A program made the translations under genes and the position numbers. From Coptis chinensis (taxonomy: Eukaryota; Streptophyta; Magnoliopsida; Ranunculales; Ranunculaceae): a stretch of DNA of 64,000 nt. The stretch spans positions 6,844,501 to 6,908,500 of the forward strand of contig CM027377.1 of the NCBI GenBank assembly GCA_015680905.1, read 5' to 3'. Position 1 is the stretch's first letter, and every line of letters begins with the position of its first letter. The notes below the pieces were generated by a model. The model was not told the DNA's origin. It made no database searches and saw nothing but the letters and a program-made list of their open reading frames with translations. Positions 10,314 through 23,131 of the stretch are shown piece by piece.

Positions 10314-11002
10314 ATCATCGAGATTTAGTGTATGATCTGGGATTTAGTTGGTTTAGGTTATGGATCTTGTCTTTTGATGTTATGTAAGTCTTGTCAATGG
10401 GGTGATGTTATCTTTGTTTCTGTTGAGATGAACATGAGTTTCTACTTCTAAATAATTTTGGCTTTACTCGCTTTTTTAAATCTGATCTGTTTGGAGTTAA
10501 TTGTTCTTGCTTCGCTTATCTGATATATGCAATGTTGATCGAGTTTTATTGATGAAGATCTGGAGATAACGTTGTAGATCTTTAGATCATTCATTTGATC
10601 TGTTAATATTTTAGAGTGGATGATGATTTATTAAAAAAAAATTGTATATATTGTGTTTAAATTAGTTGCGGGGGAATCGATGCCTTCTGATTTGATTTTA
10701 TGCAATTATTTGTTCTGTATAACTCTAAATAAGAAATGTGAATAAGAAATGATCCAATGGTGGTACGCTGAAGGGTAGTTTGGCCATTTTGATAAAAAAT
10801 GAAAAATATATTATTATAAAATAGTTTGACCACAGTCAACTGAGACGACTCAAGGTCAACAGATGAAAGTAGGACTAAAGCCTAATAATCGATAATTTTA
10901 GGACTAAAACCTAAATACCTCTAAATAAGTAGGACCAAAGTCTAAATAACCCTAAAACTAATTGGCCTAAGTTCTGGAAGGGGGATAAAATTAGAAAACT
11001 GT

Positions 11003-11160
11003 AAACTTAATATTGATGCAAGTTATAATAAGTACACCAACTGTATTGGCATTGGCTATGTTCTACGAGATAATAATGGTTTATTTATAGCCACAAACAC
11101 AGGAAAGGGCAGATCTGCAGAAGAGGCAGAATGCCAAGGACCTCTCAAGGGGATGCTAAG
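11003..11160 (+). pseudogene. LINE RNase H-like fragment, right half
   Basis: Reads KLNIDASYNKYTNCIGIGYV, then LRDNNGLFIATNTGKGRSAE. This is the start of the plant LINE-type RNase H domain, with the first catalytic Asp in NIDAS and the GxxxRD strand. It continues the fragment at 8033-8089, from which the foldback insertion separated it. The downstream part decays into repeats of gacctctca. Confidence 0.6.
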
Positions 11161-12259
11161 GACCTCTCAGTACTTCAGTAATAATGGTTTATTGGCTATG
11201 TTATACGTAATATAACATAGCCAAAGCACTTCAATTAGAGGACCTCTCATAGCTAAAACACTTCAATTCGATTTTGGACCTAATGCTACTGAAGAACGGA
11301 ATATTACGTATATGTGTACATACGTACAATGTGTAATTAAGCCCCCCTGGATTAATCTATAAGCAATCTTCTAAAATATCTAAACTCACCGGCTGATCGA
11401 TATGTAAATTTACAGGCTGCTTTCTTATCAATAAAGACACATACACATTCTTTTGGCCTATACTGCATGCATACTGCATCTATATACCTGCCATACTCTC
11501 TCTTAAGTCTTACCTTACATATATTAAGATCTTTTTTACTTCTCATACATTTCGATTATGCATCTAGACTGTTGAGCCTAATTATATATAAGTTCGTTTA
11601 CACTTTAAACGTAAGTGGTGTTTGATCCCAAAGGTTCTGTTGTGCGCGCTGATCAACAGTCAAAGTGGTCTACCCTTATTTCCATATTAGGGTTGTTACT
11701 CTTTCTTAAAAGAAAGCCAAATTTCGATTCACATCTCACGTATCTCTAAATTAAAAGTTTATGCATACCAAATTACCAATTGATTGAGATCAATGAAAAC
11801 TGTATTGATCAGTACATTATGGTTGCTTATAACACCGACCACATCATTTCAAAAATGTTTTCTCATACACCGTGCTCGACCTTAACAAGCGAACAAGTGG
11901 CAAGACATGTGGTCCATCTCGCATGATTTCGACTATGACACGCCGTGTTGCGCGATTTCCGATGTTGATGGAAAGATCTAGATTGTTTTAACTTTTCTAC
12001 TATGATTTTAGCATGTTGAACTCACACTGTTCTCCATGGACGCTCACTAGTAGAAAGTTGGAGGCTACGCCCTCGTGTTCTAAACTCTTCTTTTATTATG
12101 TTTTAAACTGTTAATCATGATGATGGGTGGGTTTAGTGATTCGATGTAGTAAGCACTTAATTTGATGGTCATAAACTTTGGTAACTAATCACCAATTTCC
12201 ATCCAACAATCTCAATACAACAAACATCAAGTCCCCGGCTGCCAGAGGTCATTGCAACC
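11161..12259. other. spacer without recognisable gene
   Basis: AT-rich sequence between the LINE fragment and the Copia LTR. I see only short repeats (gacctctca; ttatacgtaatataac) and no exon-like pattern. Confidence 0.4.
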
Positions 12260-12539
12260 TGCCAGAATGTTAAACCAAAGGATTCAATTCAAGTTATACA
12301 TTTACTTGATTGAATTTTAAAGAGGTTATAATTGTTTATATAGAGGTTACAAAATAAGAAACAAAACAGTCGGTGATATGAAGAACACGCAGGTGGTGGG
12401 TCGCTCTGCTTTATCGGAGACGAAGCTGGTCGCGCTTCTAGTTATGGAACTTCGGTCCGAGGCGCAGGTCGCTTCTATACATGTTTTATCCGAAGCAGGC
12501 CGCGCTCTATACATAAAAAGCAATATACAACTTTCTACA
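12260..12539 (-). repeat. 3' LTR of Copia element (only LTR present)
   Basis: On the minus strand the segment starts TGTAGAAAGTTG and ends CATTCTGGCA, about 280 bp. It has a TATA-like CTATATAAAC, and the polypurine tract aacttgagggagag (12540-12553) lies immediately upstream. No matching LTR occurs near 16.8-17.4 kb, so the 5' LTR is missing. Confidence 0.5.
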
Positions 12540-12553
12540 CTCTCCCTCAAGTT

Positions 12554-15500
12554 GATGCATAGATGTCAATCATACCCAACTTGTCAACTGAGCTGTCAAA
12601 CACCTTGTGAGATACACTTTTAGTAAGAACATCAGCTAATTGCTCCTCTGAGGTTACGAACGGAAAATGAATAACCTTCCTGTCGAGATTTTCTTTAATA
12701 AAATAACGATCAACCTCCACATGCTTTGTTCGATCATGCTGAACTGGGTTATGTGCAATTTGAATGGCGGCTTGGTTATCACAATATAAATCCATAGACT
12801 TTTGAAGCTTGAAGCCCAATTCCATCAAGACAGTACGGATCCACAACAATTCACATACTCCCTATGCCAGACCTCGAAATTCAGCGTCTGCACTCGATCT
12901 AGCAACAACTTTCTACTTCTTACTACGCCAAGTTACAAGATTTCCACCGACAAAAGTGAAATATCCTGATGTAGAATGTCTATCGGCTTTTATCATCACC
13001 CAATTCAATCAGATCCGGTGTATCCTACAATATCCAACACATTATATTTTTCAAACAGTAAACCTTTGTCAGGTGCCTTCTTCAAATACTTCAAGATACG
13101 ATAGACTGCATCTATATGTTCTTCACTAGGACAATGCATAAACTGACTAACCACACTCATAGCATAAGCAATATCAGGTCTAGTATGAGAGAGATAAATT
13201 AACCTTCCTACAAGATCGATACCTTCTTTCATCGATAGGAACTTGATCGGGGATGAATGACGAGTCCATGATTCATCTCAATAGGTGTCTCCATAGGTTT
13301 GCAATCCAACATTCTGTTTGCTTCAAAGAAGCAAATCTAGGACATACTTCCTATGTGAGAGTGAAATCCCATTTTCAGACCTTACAACTTCAATACCCTT
13401 AAAAATACTTCAGCTTGTCCTAAATCCTTCATTTCAAATTCTTCCCACAAATACTTCGTAATTCATTTATTTTCTTGGATTATATCCTTTAAAGATCATG
13501 TCATCAACATACACAATTAGAGCTGTAATCTTACCATCCTTGTGTTTGATAAACAAGGTATGGTTAGAATTGCTCTGTTTGTACCCAAAAACTCTCATTG
13601 AATATGTAAGTCTTCCAAACCAAGCTCTTGGAGACTGTTTCAGACCATACAAAGCCTTCTTCAGTTTACACACCTTCCCAACATCTTTGGGATGATTATT
13701 CACACCTTGAGGCATATCCATGTATACTTTTTCCTCCAAATTCCCATTTAGGAATGCATTCTTCACATCAAGCTGGTGCAAGGGCCAATCTTTATTTGCT
13801 GCAAGCGAAATTAAAATTCGGACCGTATTGATTTTCGCCACAGGTGCAAAAGTCTTCTCATAATCAATTCCATAACGCTGTGTATATCCTTTGACAACCA
13901 ATCTCGCGTTATATCTATTAATAGTTCCATCTGCATTAAGCTTCATAGTAAACACCCAACGACATCCAACAGTCTTCATTCCAACAGGCATATCAACTAC
14001 CTCCCATGTTACATTCTTTTGAAGGGCTTCTAATTCTTCATTCATTGTTTTCTTCCATTTTGAATCTTTCAAAGCATCCTGCACGGTACTAGGAATAGAT
14101 ACAATAGATAATTGATTTATGACAAGTGCATGTGACTCAGAAAGGCTATGGTTAGACATAGAGTTAGTTATAGGCTGGATATTTGGCATTGGCTTTGATG
14201 TCTGGTTCATATTGTTTCTTAGGAACTCCCTTACTAGTTCTTTGTGATTGTCTAGGTTCAAGACTTTCTAACCCAACAAATTCATTAACGGTTATAGGAG
14301 GTACCTCAGGCAGATCATTCAGATCGAGATCTTCAGTTATTGATGTAGAAGGGGAAATGTCTTGTACTACAGTTTCAAATACATCCGGATCATGTGCTTC
14401 TCGCCTCTACCGCTATGGGATCAATTTCGCTTCAGAACTCATCGTTCCTCCAAGTGTTTCAATTCCCCAAAGACATCAGGATTCCCTTCACCGGTACTCT
14501 CCCCCTGAAGGGAAGACTGGGAAACTCCCCCTGAGTAATACGGGTTGGATTCATGGAATGAGACATCAAGAGATATATGCATCTTGTCAGTAATTGGATC
14601 ATAACACCTATACCCTTTCTGAAACTCGGCATAACCCACAAAAATACACTTCTTCGCACGATGATCAAGTTTACTTCGTTCTGGTTGTGGGATATGGACA
14701 TAAGTTGTACATCCAAACACCCGAGGCTCCAAGTTAGGCAAAGATGGGATGGACAAAAGTGTATGGAGTTTCTGATAAGGATTATGAAACTCAATTACCC
14801 GCAAGGGAGTACAGTTTATGACATAGGCTGTTGATTTCCCTGCTTCACCCCAATAGGATCGAGCTAGATACATTCATGCCAAATAAGGAAGCACGAACAA
14901 CTTCTAACAACTGCTTGTTCTTTCGTTCTGCTAAACCATTTTGTTGGGGGTACCAGAATTGGAGGTTTGATGACGAATTCCAATTGACCGGCAAAATTCA
15001 GATATGAGGTCATTCACAAATTCGCCACCATTATCAGACTGAAAAACCCTGATAGATTGTTAATACTATGTCGCCACTATTTTGTAAAACCCAGTAAACA
15101 TCTCATATACATCACTTTTGTTTTTCAGTAATGACACCCAAGTCATGCGAGTGCAATCATCAATAAAAGTCACATAATAGCGAACTCCATAAAGTGAAAA
15201 AAGTTTAGCAGGACCCCAAACATCAGAGTGAATTTTCATAAAAGGAACATGACATATATTAATACTTGGTGAATATAAAATACGGTGGCTCTTGGCCAGT
15301 TCACAAATGTCACAATGAAACTCAAAATCACTAACAACTGAAAATAACGGAGGTTGCAACCTCTTAAGATAACTAAACGAAAGATGACCTAACCTACGAT
15401 GCCATAACCACACAACTTCTTTTGCATTCTTGACCCTATTGACCTGATTAGCTTGCCCTGAGGAGAATTCTTCTGCTTTCCGGTTTACATCAAATCTAGA

Positions 15501-16825
15501 TAGTAGTTTCCCCTTCTAACATCATAACCAAGGACTTGTCGAGTCAGAATGTCCTGAAAAACACAGAATGATGGATAGAACGTCACAGTATATGTAAGTG
15601 CTAGAATGATTTGACAAACAGACAATATATTATAAGCAAGGGATGAAACAACTAAGACAGAATCAAGAGTGAGGGTTTTAGATAACACAATATAACCTTC
15701 TCCGCTAACCAGAGTTGGAGTGCCATCTGCAATAGAAACAACGGTTTGAGATGAAACTCTAAGACTTTCCACAAGGCTAGGGTCATTTGTCATATGGTCA
15801 GATGCACCCAAATCAATTATCCATGTACTATTCGAAATAACCTTACCATTCATACCTGATTGAGTTACATTAGCCGAAGCATGGTCTGGATGTCCATGCA
15901 CAGCATTAGCAATGGCACCCTTGCTTATATTCTTTCGTGGCCTCTTTGCGAAGTCCCACCAATTAGGATAGCTAATCACTTCATAATATCTCTCCTTGCT
16001 ATGACCCAATTCTCCACAAACACTGCACTTTTTACCTGCATAAGGATTGTATTTACCTTTAGGGTGGCGTGAAGAACCAGAGAAATCGGGTGGAGTAATT
16101 GTCTTGCTATGAGAAACCAAGATAGAGGATTCAGTTGATACAGCGCGCCCCATAGCATGTTTCGATCTCCGATTGCACCTTGTGAATGTAAGCATAGCTT
16201 TGCTCCAAGGAAAATTTAGGGTCCTTGCGAAGAATCTCTCCACGCACCTGATCATACTCCGAATCGAGTCCACGTAAAAACATATGAACCCGCAATCTAG
16301 ACATTGTTGACGTGTCCTGGACTACAGCTGTAACATTGTTATTCTGTGAGGTCACCCTTTGATCAATCTCCTGAAACATGGCCACCAATTCGTTGTAATA
16401 GGAAGGAATATGTCTCCTATTATGCTTCGCTTCAAAACACTTCGTATTCAATTCAAAAATTCGAGTTTCATCAGAATCATCATAGAAGGTCTTCTCCACA
16501 GCCTCTCAAATGTCTTTTTGCAAGTAAAAGATTTAATATATCGATTCATAAGAGAAATCTCCATAGAATCAATAAGTCAACTTTTCACCTTTTCATTATC
16601 TGTTGCCCAAACTTCATATTCGGTCGAATTCATATCCGGTTCAACCTTTGCGCTAGTCAAAAAACCAATCTTTCCCCTTACTCCAATACGCATCTGCATG
16701 AGAGGAGCCTATATGGTATAGTTGGACTCATCTAATGAAATAGATTTTGGGAACGCTGAGTTGTCTTGTGGGGTGTAGTGGTGATGAATGACGTTTGAAG
16801 AATTGTTGTCTGATCAAGCCATTGC
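12554..16825 (-). pseudogene. Ty1/Copia gag-pol, decayed
   Basis: A full Copia order is readable on the minus strand in broken frames. Gag begins near 16822 (MA-stop-SDNNSS; the Trp codon is now TGA) with another Trp changed to TAG. The CCHC knuckle at about 16020 (CSVCGELGHSKERYYE) has lost its last Cys. The protease reads DLGASDHM, the catalytic Asp followed by Leu instead of Ser or Thr. Integrase (15413-14439) has WHRRLGH, CDICELAKSH and IHSDVWGP. Reverse transcriptase (14261-13467) has GCRWVFTMKLNADG and VYVDDM. RNase H (13232-12547) has DNQAAIQIA and LADVLTKSV. Many frameshifts and stops make it non-autonomous. With no 5' LTR and no primer-binding site, it is a 5'-truncated copy. Confidence 0.85.
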
Positions 16826-17986
16826 AGGGGAACACGAAAGGGTGGCTTGAATAACAGCTGGTCCTAGGCCTACTTCATGGTACTACTTAGTGCTGAACAT
16901 GACTAATTATTGTACGTTTTCTACCTATTAATTTCAATCCAAGTAAATTATTATCAATAGAAATTGTGAGTGTTGCCTTGAAGTGTGTCCGAAGCCCAAA
17001 CTATCTAGTCTGAAATTCAGAATACTCTTTACTCTGCATCTAGCCTAACTGTCTTTTTCTACAGAATAAGCTAGTTTTTATTACTTGAGATGTGGCCACA
17101 TGCAATATCAAAGATTTGACTAATACATATATGGACCTAATTTTTTACCCCTTCATTGCAAATGTTGACTTTGCACATATGGGATTACTTCTCAGTTGCT
17201 CCAAATTGTACAGCTCCTATTTTTGTTATTGTTGGTTGTCCAACACTCAATAGGGATGATTTGAAGGACAGGTAAGTATTGAAATTGGAACGGAACTATT
17301 GACTGTTCCGGTCACGGGTCATTTCGTTCAAAACCAATGGAATCCAGGACAACATGATAACCAAGTGACCAGCCTATGTAGAGTATTAGTGTATCACCGT
17401 AACCAATGGAAGTGTAAAGATTTTTGCCAAGTAGTCTTTGGCTCTTCATGAGGGTACATTTCATATACTACAAATTTTCGATTTTGAAATGTGTATATCG
17501 AACCTATCCTGAATATAAAAAAAATAGTATAAGTTATTATGATAAAATTCCAAGTTATGGTCAATTGTGCACAGTTCAAATCCAACAATTACTTTTGCAC
17601 CATTGTTCGGCCATTTTTTTCCATGAATAAGATGGATAGCGGGTTAGGTCTGATCAGATCATGCTGCACGTACTGATGAAGTTATTCTCCTCAGGCAGAG
17701 CTTTTACTGACCATGATGGGCATTTTTAAGATTTATGCACTTCATTTAAAGTTGGCACACAAAACATTTATTTTACTTAGAAGAAACAGTACCAACTATA
17801 GACAACAGATTCACATGGTGACATAGGTGCAACAGTTGGAATTAGTAAGAGAGTTAAAGGGTGATCAGGTGATGGAAACTTACAACCACCAGATGGCTAC
17901 CCACACTGCAAGTACAAGACTCATTCATGGATGCGTTTCTTATATCACCTCTGCATACTGAACTAAGAAACCAAAGACGTACACAT
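16826..17986. other. spacer and presumed promoter of the GDSL gene
   Basis: AT-rich DNA between the truncated Copia element and the esterase start. The short ORFs lack domains. No unambiguous TATA box was picked. Confidence 0.4.
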
Positions 17987-20523
17987 ATGGAGAGAAGTGG
18001 CGTAAGAGCTCCAACTGAACTGCTAGTACTGGTTCTTGTGATGTTCGTAAATCTGTTGGGAGATATTCATGTTATCCATGCTGAACCCAAACCACTTGTT
18101 CCTGCTTTTTTCATTTTCGGAGACTCCTTGATTGATACTGGAAACAACAACTATATTCTCACGATAGCACGCGCAAATTATCCACCTTATGGGATTGATA
18201 TTGGTTCTCCCACTGGTCGTTTTAGCAATGGTCTGACCGTCGTGGACTATGGTGGTAATGTGCTTATTTGCTTCAGTAAATATAAGAATGTGTAGTATTC
18301 GATGACTGGATCATAGTGCATGACTATTGTACCGTACGCCATGCACAATTCCATTTTACACACCTACTGACAAAAACGTTGTAGATGGTGCTTACCTTTT
18401 GTGTTCATGTTTTGTGTCGACTTACAGCTCGTTTCCTAGGATTACCACTCATACTACCGTACTTTAGTCCATCTGCAAGAGGTGGAAATATCCTCAATGG
18501 ACTCAACTATGCATCAGCAGCAGCTGGGATACTTGAGGAGACCGGAAGAAATTATGTAAGACCACCCTTTTTCTGAGTCTTCTATTTTCATGCAAATTGC
18601 CTTTTTCTAGTTTTTTTTATTATTGTATTTTTTTCTTCGGGGATTGCATCTTTGTAGAAATCTCTGTTACATATATTATGCATTTATGCTTGCCACGCCA
18701 AAAGTTTTCTTTTACATTTCATTTTCTATGCAGGGTGCAAGACTATCATTCAGTGGTCAACTACTGTTGTTCGAGAAGACAGTGAATATGGATTTACCGC
18801 CTTTATTCCAGACTCGCGAGGCGCTCACCAATTATCTTGCGAGATCCATTTTCCTCATCAATATTGGTAGCAATGACTACATCAACAATTATCTCCTCCC
18901 TGGTCTCTACTCAACCAGCCAAATGTTCAATGGTGATCAGTTTGCTAATTTCCTCATCACGGCATACTCTCAGCAAATATCGGTACTCTACTTAACCGGC
19001 CTTTTTCCAAGTAGTGACTAACATAGTAACATGGTTGATTGGGAACATATGCAAAGTCTGATTTGTACAATTTAGTTTGTGTTGGAAACTTGGAACTTGG
19101 AAGTGATGGGTTGAAAGTTATGGCCAAGCTAGTCCTCAAAGTTAAAAAAGTGTCCTTAAGTTTCTTAGGCACCATCCCCTTCTTTATTCAGATAGATATC
19201 TCTTTCTTTGATAATATTAAAACATCTTGGGACTTAATTGGGAGTACTACCCCATGTACAGCTACTCCAAAGGAAGAAAGTCCGAAAATTATACTGAAGT
19301 CATCAGGCAACAGAACTGAGAAGTTCACCCTCTGTAGTACTCTGTAAGTCTTCATTTGAAAATTAAAACCTGCTTAGTGCTCGCATAGAAGTATTGAACT
19401 ATAGGAGGAAACTCTTATTTTTCTCCCTATATTAGAACTACGCACTGAGTCAGGTGATCTTAGTGGTTAGGATCACCCTCTAGCTCGCAAATGCTGACTG
19501 AATCAGTAACTCTGTAAGAGCACTATCCTAGCATCATTACAGTGCATAATGAACCTAACCAGGCAGCAAGTTTGGCTATATACGCTTCAGAAATTAATTT
19601 GGACATAACCACTCTTAACAGCTTTTATATCTGTAACTTCATTACCTTTTCAACTTTATATGGAACTTTTATGTTTTGGATAATTCTTGAATCATGAGTA
19701 CCACGTAACATGGATAGTCTGTGGAAAACTAGAAAGTAATATGTGTGGTAGTCTGGTATAAGTGTATAACATACAGTCAGTACACTATCTGTTTAATGCA
19801 TAATTGCATACTTAATCAATTTTCTTACCGGGATGAATATTCCACCTAGATCGACATTGTCAATTTTCAAGTAATTCCTCTTAAAGAAAAAATATATTTT
19901 GTGGTTAAAATGGGATTATTGTCGTCTTTGCAGCTATTGCATAGCTTAGGTGCAAGGAAGATTGTGCTGACTGGTATTGGACCATTAGGATGTGCCCCAA
20001 GTCAATTATCCATGTCCAGTGGCAATGATGGTTGTGTCCAAAGGGTCAATAATTTGGCCAAGATTTTCAACGGTCGGCTTCTACAGATGATGAAGACGCT
20101 CAATGCGTCCCTACCAGGGTCTTTTTTTGTCTACCAGGACACCTACAGTTTTATCTCCGAGTTGATTAAGAACCCTTTCAGATATGGTTAGTACACTTAC
20201 AAATCAAAGCCAATATAAGAAGTTCATTAATTTTTATTTTGGTTTAAAGTTACGGACTATTGAGATCTTAATAACTTTGTTCGGACTTATGTGATGTTGT
20301 AGGATTCAGAGTACCAAACCAAGCCTGCTGTGGAATTGGAAGGTATGGAGGATTATTTACCTGTCTTCCCCTGCAACCGCCATGTCTAAACAGAGATAAG
20401 TACATCTTCTGGGATGCCTTCCATCCTACTCAAGCTGTTAATGCCATTGTGGCCAAGAGATGTTACATTCCTAACACGACTGACTGCTATCCAATCAGTA
20501 TCTTGGAGCTAGCAAACATATAG
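17987..20523 (+). CDS. GDSL esterase/lipase (SGNH hydrolase), five exons, intact
   Basis: A secreted SGNH hydrolase that cleaves ester bonds; plant members act on lipids, cutin or cell-wall acyl groups. Exons are 17987-18254, 18428-18555, 18734-18982, 19934-20186 and 20303-20523. All introns are GT-AG and phases are consistent, giving 372 residues, normal for the family. The start [20 protein letters not shown] gives a signal peptide cut near residue 32; an in-frame upstream ATG at 17927 is less likely because it would bury the hydrophobic core. Catalytic features: block [15 protein letters not shown] (Ser47), block [13 protein letters not shown], block [10 protein letters not shown] (Asn179), block V FWDAFHP (Asp337, His340). 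Intron 3 is long (951 bp). Eighty-six bases after the stop a Copia element is inserted, so the native 3' flank resumes at 38735. The substrate cannot be told from sequence. Confidence 0.9.
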
Positions 20524-20614
20524 TGAGCTAGATATGTCAATAATCAAACTACTCATCTATTTCAATTCTTCTAGTTACTCTCTTACTTTTCTTAGATGTG
20601 TATTATGTGGGAAC

Positions 20615-21256
20615 TGTTAGAATAGTTGTATCAACACAGCACCTAAAGTAGAACAGAAGGAACAATAGACAATGATAGAATTAACAGGTAATAACCAAGA
20701 TGCGGATTAGGTTGTCCTTAAGGAAAGATTTCACCCCTTCCAATGGTGCAGAAAGGCAGCAGTGACGTCTTCCTCACAGGATTCAATGGTTAACAGCAGT
20801 CTGACTTTGCACTAGAACAGACTACCCTCTAGAACAACAATATAACTCTCTCTGGCGGCTACAGGAAGAAGAGAAGAAGAATATGATAGGTTATAGTTTC
20901 TGTTTCTTTGAGATGAGTTTCTGATGAAGTCTCTCCCCTCTATGGATTCACAATCCTATTTATAGAGGTTAGGTCGGTCTCCTAAACAGACAAGGAAGAG
21001 AGACCAACTCCTAATAGAACACCAAAACTTGTTGCTCAAGAAAAAAACAAAACAAGTTTAGGCAATTGGTTAAACCACTACCCACAACAGTAAGCTCAAG
21101 CCCAAACCCGACCCCGACCCCGACCCCGACCCGATGTGATGGATAACCAATGTGGGACTATCTACTATGCACTAAAGTGGAGAGAATATCATTTGTTCAT
21201 CTCCTCCACTTTGCACACACACACTAGTATTTAGACATACACAAGAGATTCCAACA
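20615..21256 (-). repeat. 3' LTR of the outer Copia element
   Basis: 642 bp, TG...CA. It contains ctatttatagagg, a TATA-like stretch that reads on either strand, and a (ccccga)n run near 21105-21133. The partner LTR has (gcccaa)n at that place, so the simple repeat evolved separately in each copy. Confidence 0.85.
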
Positions 21257-22903
21257 ATCCCCCACTATTTCAAAATACTAATAGTCCCCCACTATTTTGG
21301 AATAGGATATTACAAAAGAAATGGGTTAACTAAATGCCAGAGAGAATCGAAAAAACAATGCATAAAATACTGGTGCTTTACGGGCTTGAACCAATCATAG
21401 GATAACATGTCTTATAATACGTGAAAGTGGTGGATTAAAAAAAATATTTGAACCAACATTCCCTTGTAGTAAAAGTGATCACATGCACCCATACTGCTCT
21501 TTCATTATATGCCCTGCGAGGGTGTTGGCTTTTTTGGCCCTTGCGTTGCTTTGTGTTCCATGAATGCTCTAGTACTTTGCCCGTGATACTCATAAGAACC
21601 TAACCCAATTCTACATTCACGTGGGTGGATATCCATCAAGTGTACATTGCAATTAAAATACACTATCTCATTATAAAATGGACTATGGATTTCAAAGAAG
21701 AGTAAAATAACTCATCCTTACTCATTGCAATTCTAGTTATACAAAGTATACTATAGTACCATCTCGCCATAGGGTGAGACGCGTCTCATAAATAAATAAG
21801 ACGATAGTATCTTGCAGATCTAATGAAGTGACTTGTTTTTCCCTTTGAACCTACTTCATGGGATCTCCATTCACATAGGTAGGGTTGCCGTCAGTGTTGC
21901 CCTATATATGGGCATAAGTCCCATCCCCCTCGACGTATAACCACTTGCCTCCAAATAAGTGGTGCGGTCAGACATGTGGCCAAACTAAGTCCGACCTAAC
22001 ATAATCTCTAGCAACTGCTTGATTAAGTTATATCTCATACTTATGTATATACATTTCCCATTGCACATATTCTTTATGTCTTAGCTATTGCAATGAGACA
22101 GTTGCAAAGTATAAACACATCAGGAGGCTATTTAGAGCCAATGGGAAGATTTGCCAAGAGGTTGCTAACCCACTCAACATCATCACATGCCTTTTATAAG
22201 ACAATTAGCTTGGATAATATCCAAGACACTTAATTTCCACCAAGGGTAAACACATAAACATTACTAGATCCAGTTTATAACACATTACCCTTCCAACAAT
22301 GATGGAAATCTACTAAATATAAGTCCATAATCAATGGCTCCGCTATAATACTTGGATAAACTGACAATATACATCCAATGTTTATTATAAAAACAATGGG
22401 TTATCAACTCAATATGCCATTAATGTAGGCAATGTCATGTCTCACATATATAATTCATCAAGTACAATAGGCTACCAATGATATTGACATATTTAGTATG
22501 AGAAAACACAAGTAGATTATTTTTCATAAGATGGATATTTGCCACAAAAGGTGTTAACGCATGCTTACTATCAGAATACCCATACTTTTCAATGAAAAAT
22601 ATTTCTACTACGTGCTAAAACAATTTAATAAGACCAATATGAGTTATAATTCCTATATTCACCAGTCATTCAATTATGTAGTGCCCGAAATTCCTCTAAA
22701 CCATTCGGCCGGTCTGGTTTAAGGTACGATGTGGGCTTCAATCATATTCAAACGTCAACATTTGAACAACTGAATATAGCAGTTACAGAAATGAGTTTAA
22801 CAACATAATGAACTATCATTTTCAATGACGATCTATTATGTGTTTCAAATAGAAATTTCTCTGTCTCATACACATTCTCAATGCTAGCACTCATGATATT
22901 AAA

Positions 22904-23131
22904 TCATCTAAACAAAGAGAGATTAACACATATGCCTTGCTTTACTCTAAAAAAAGGACACATTTTTATCAACAACGGTACTTTGACATCCATACGACAC
23001 CAATATGTTGTTGAATTGCTCATGCCATTTATAGGCGCTTGAATCAACTCATACAAAGATTTAACTAAATTGTATACCTTAAGCTCATCACCTGGTACTA
23101 CTTGGTATTGTAGTTCCTCACAACTACTCAA
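22904..23131 (-). pseudogene. Copia reverse-transcriptase fragment
   Basis: Reads ELKVYNLVKSLYELIQAP, the Copia RT block usually seen as LVKSLYGLKQAP. It lies inside the outer element on the element's sense strand. The rest of the polyprotein is unreadable because of substitutions and frameshifts. Confidence 0.6.

Larger units (their letters stand above)
9420..10952. mobile_element. Pack-MULE carrying a cyclophilin gene
   Basis: The element starts gggttatttagactttgg and ends with its inverted copy. The TIRs (9420-9608 and 10765-10952) are about 189 bp with roughly seven differences by eye, about 96% identical. A perfect 9-bp target duplication, taaaactaa, lies at 9411-9419 and 10953-10961. 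Long TIRs plus a 9-bp duplication are the hallmark of Mutator-like elements. The 1.15 kb interior contains a cyclophilin gene with its promoter and UTRs and no transposase, as in Pack-MULEs. It landed in the right arm of the foldback element: with it removed, the arm reads through ggataaaactaattggcc. Confidence 0.85.
8090..10992. mobile_element. large foldback element (long inverted arms)
   Basis: The left arm (about 8117-8545) is repeated in inverted order by the right arm (about 8957-9419 plus 10953-10992). Shared blocks include ccaagtcaactg, ggccaattag, tttggtcaagacaaatga and ggaattcaaatcat. Flanks taaaaactg (8081-8089) and agaaaactg (10993-11001) match at 7 of 9 bases, suggesting a worn 9-bp Mutator-like duplication. 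The loop holds a MITE (about 8553-8956) and the right arm holds the Pack-MULE (9420-10952). There is no transposase. A transcript across the arms would form a very long hairpin. Confidence 0.6.

Noticed and set aside
19440..19500. tRNA-like or SINE-like sequence (gatcttagtggttaggatca) in GDSL intron 3
   Set aside because: Resembles an A box only; no B box, no cloverleaf and no poly-A or target duplication found.
21100..21135. Telomere-like (ccccga)n run
   Set aside because: Not the plant telomere repeat (ccctaaa); it is a short hexamer expansion inside an LTR.
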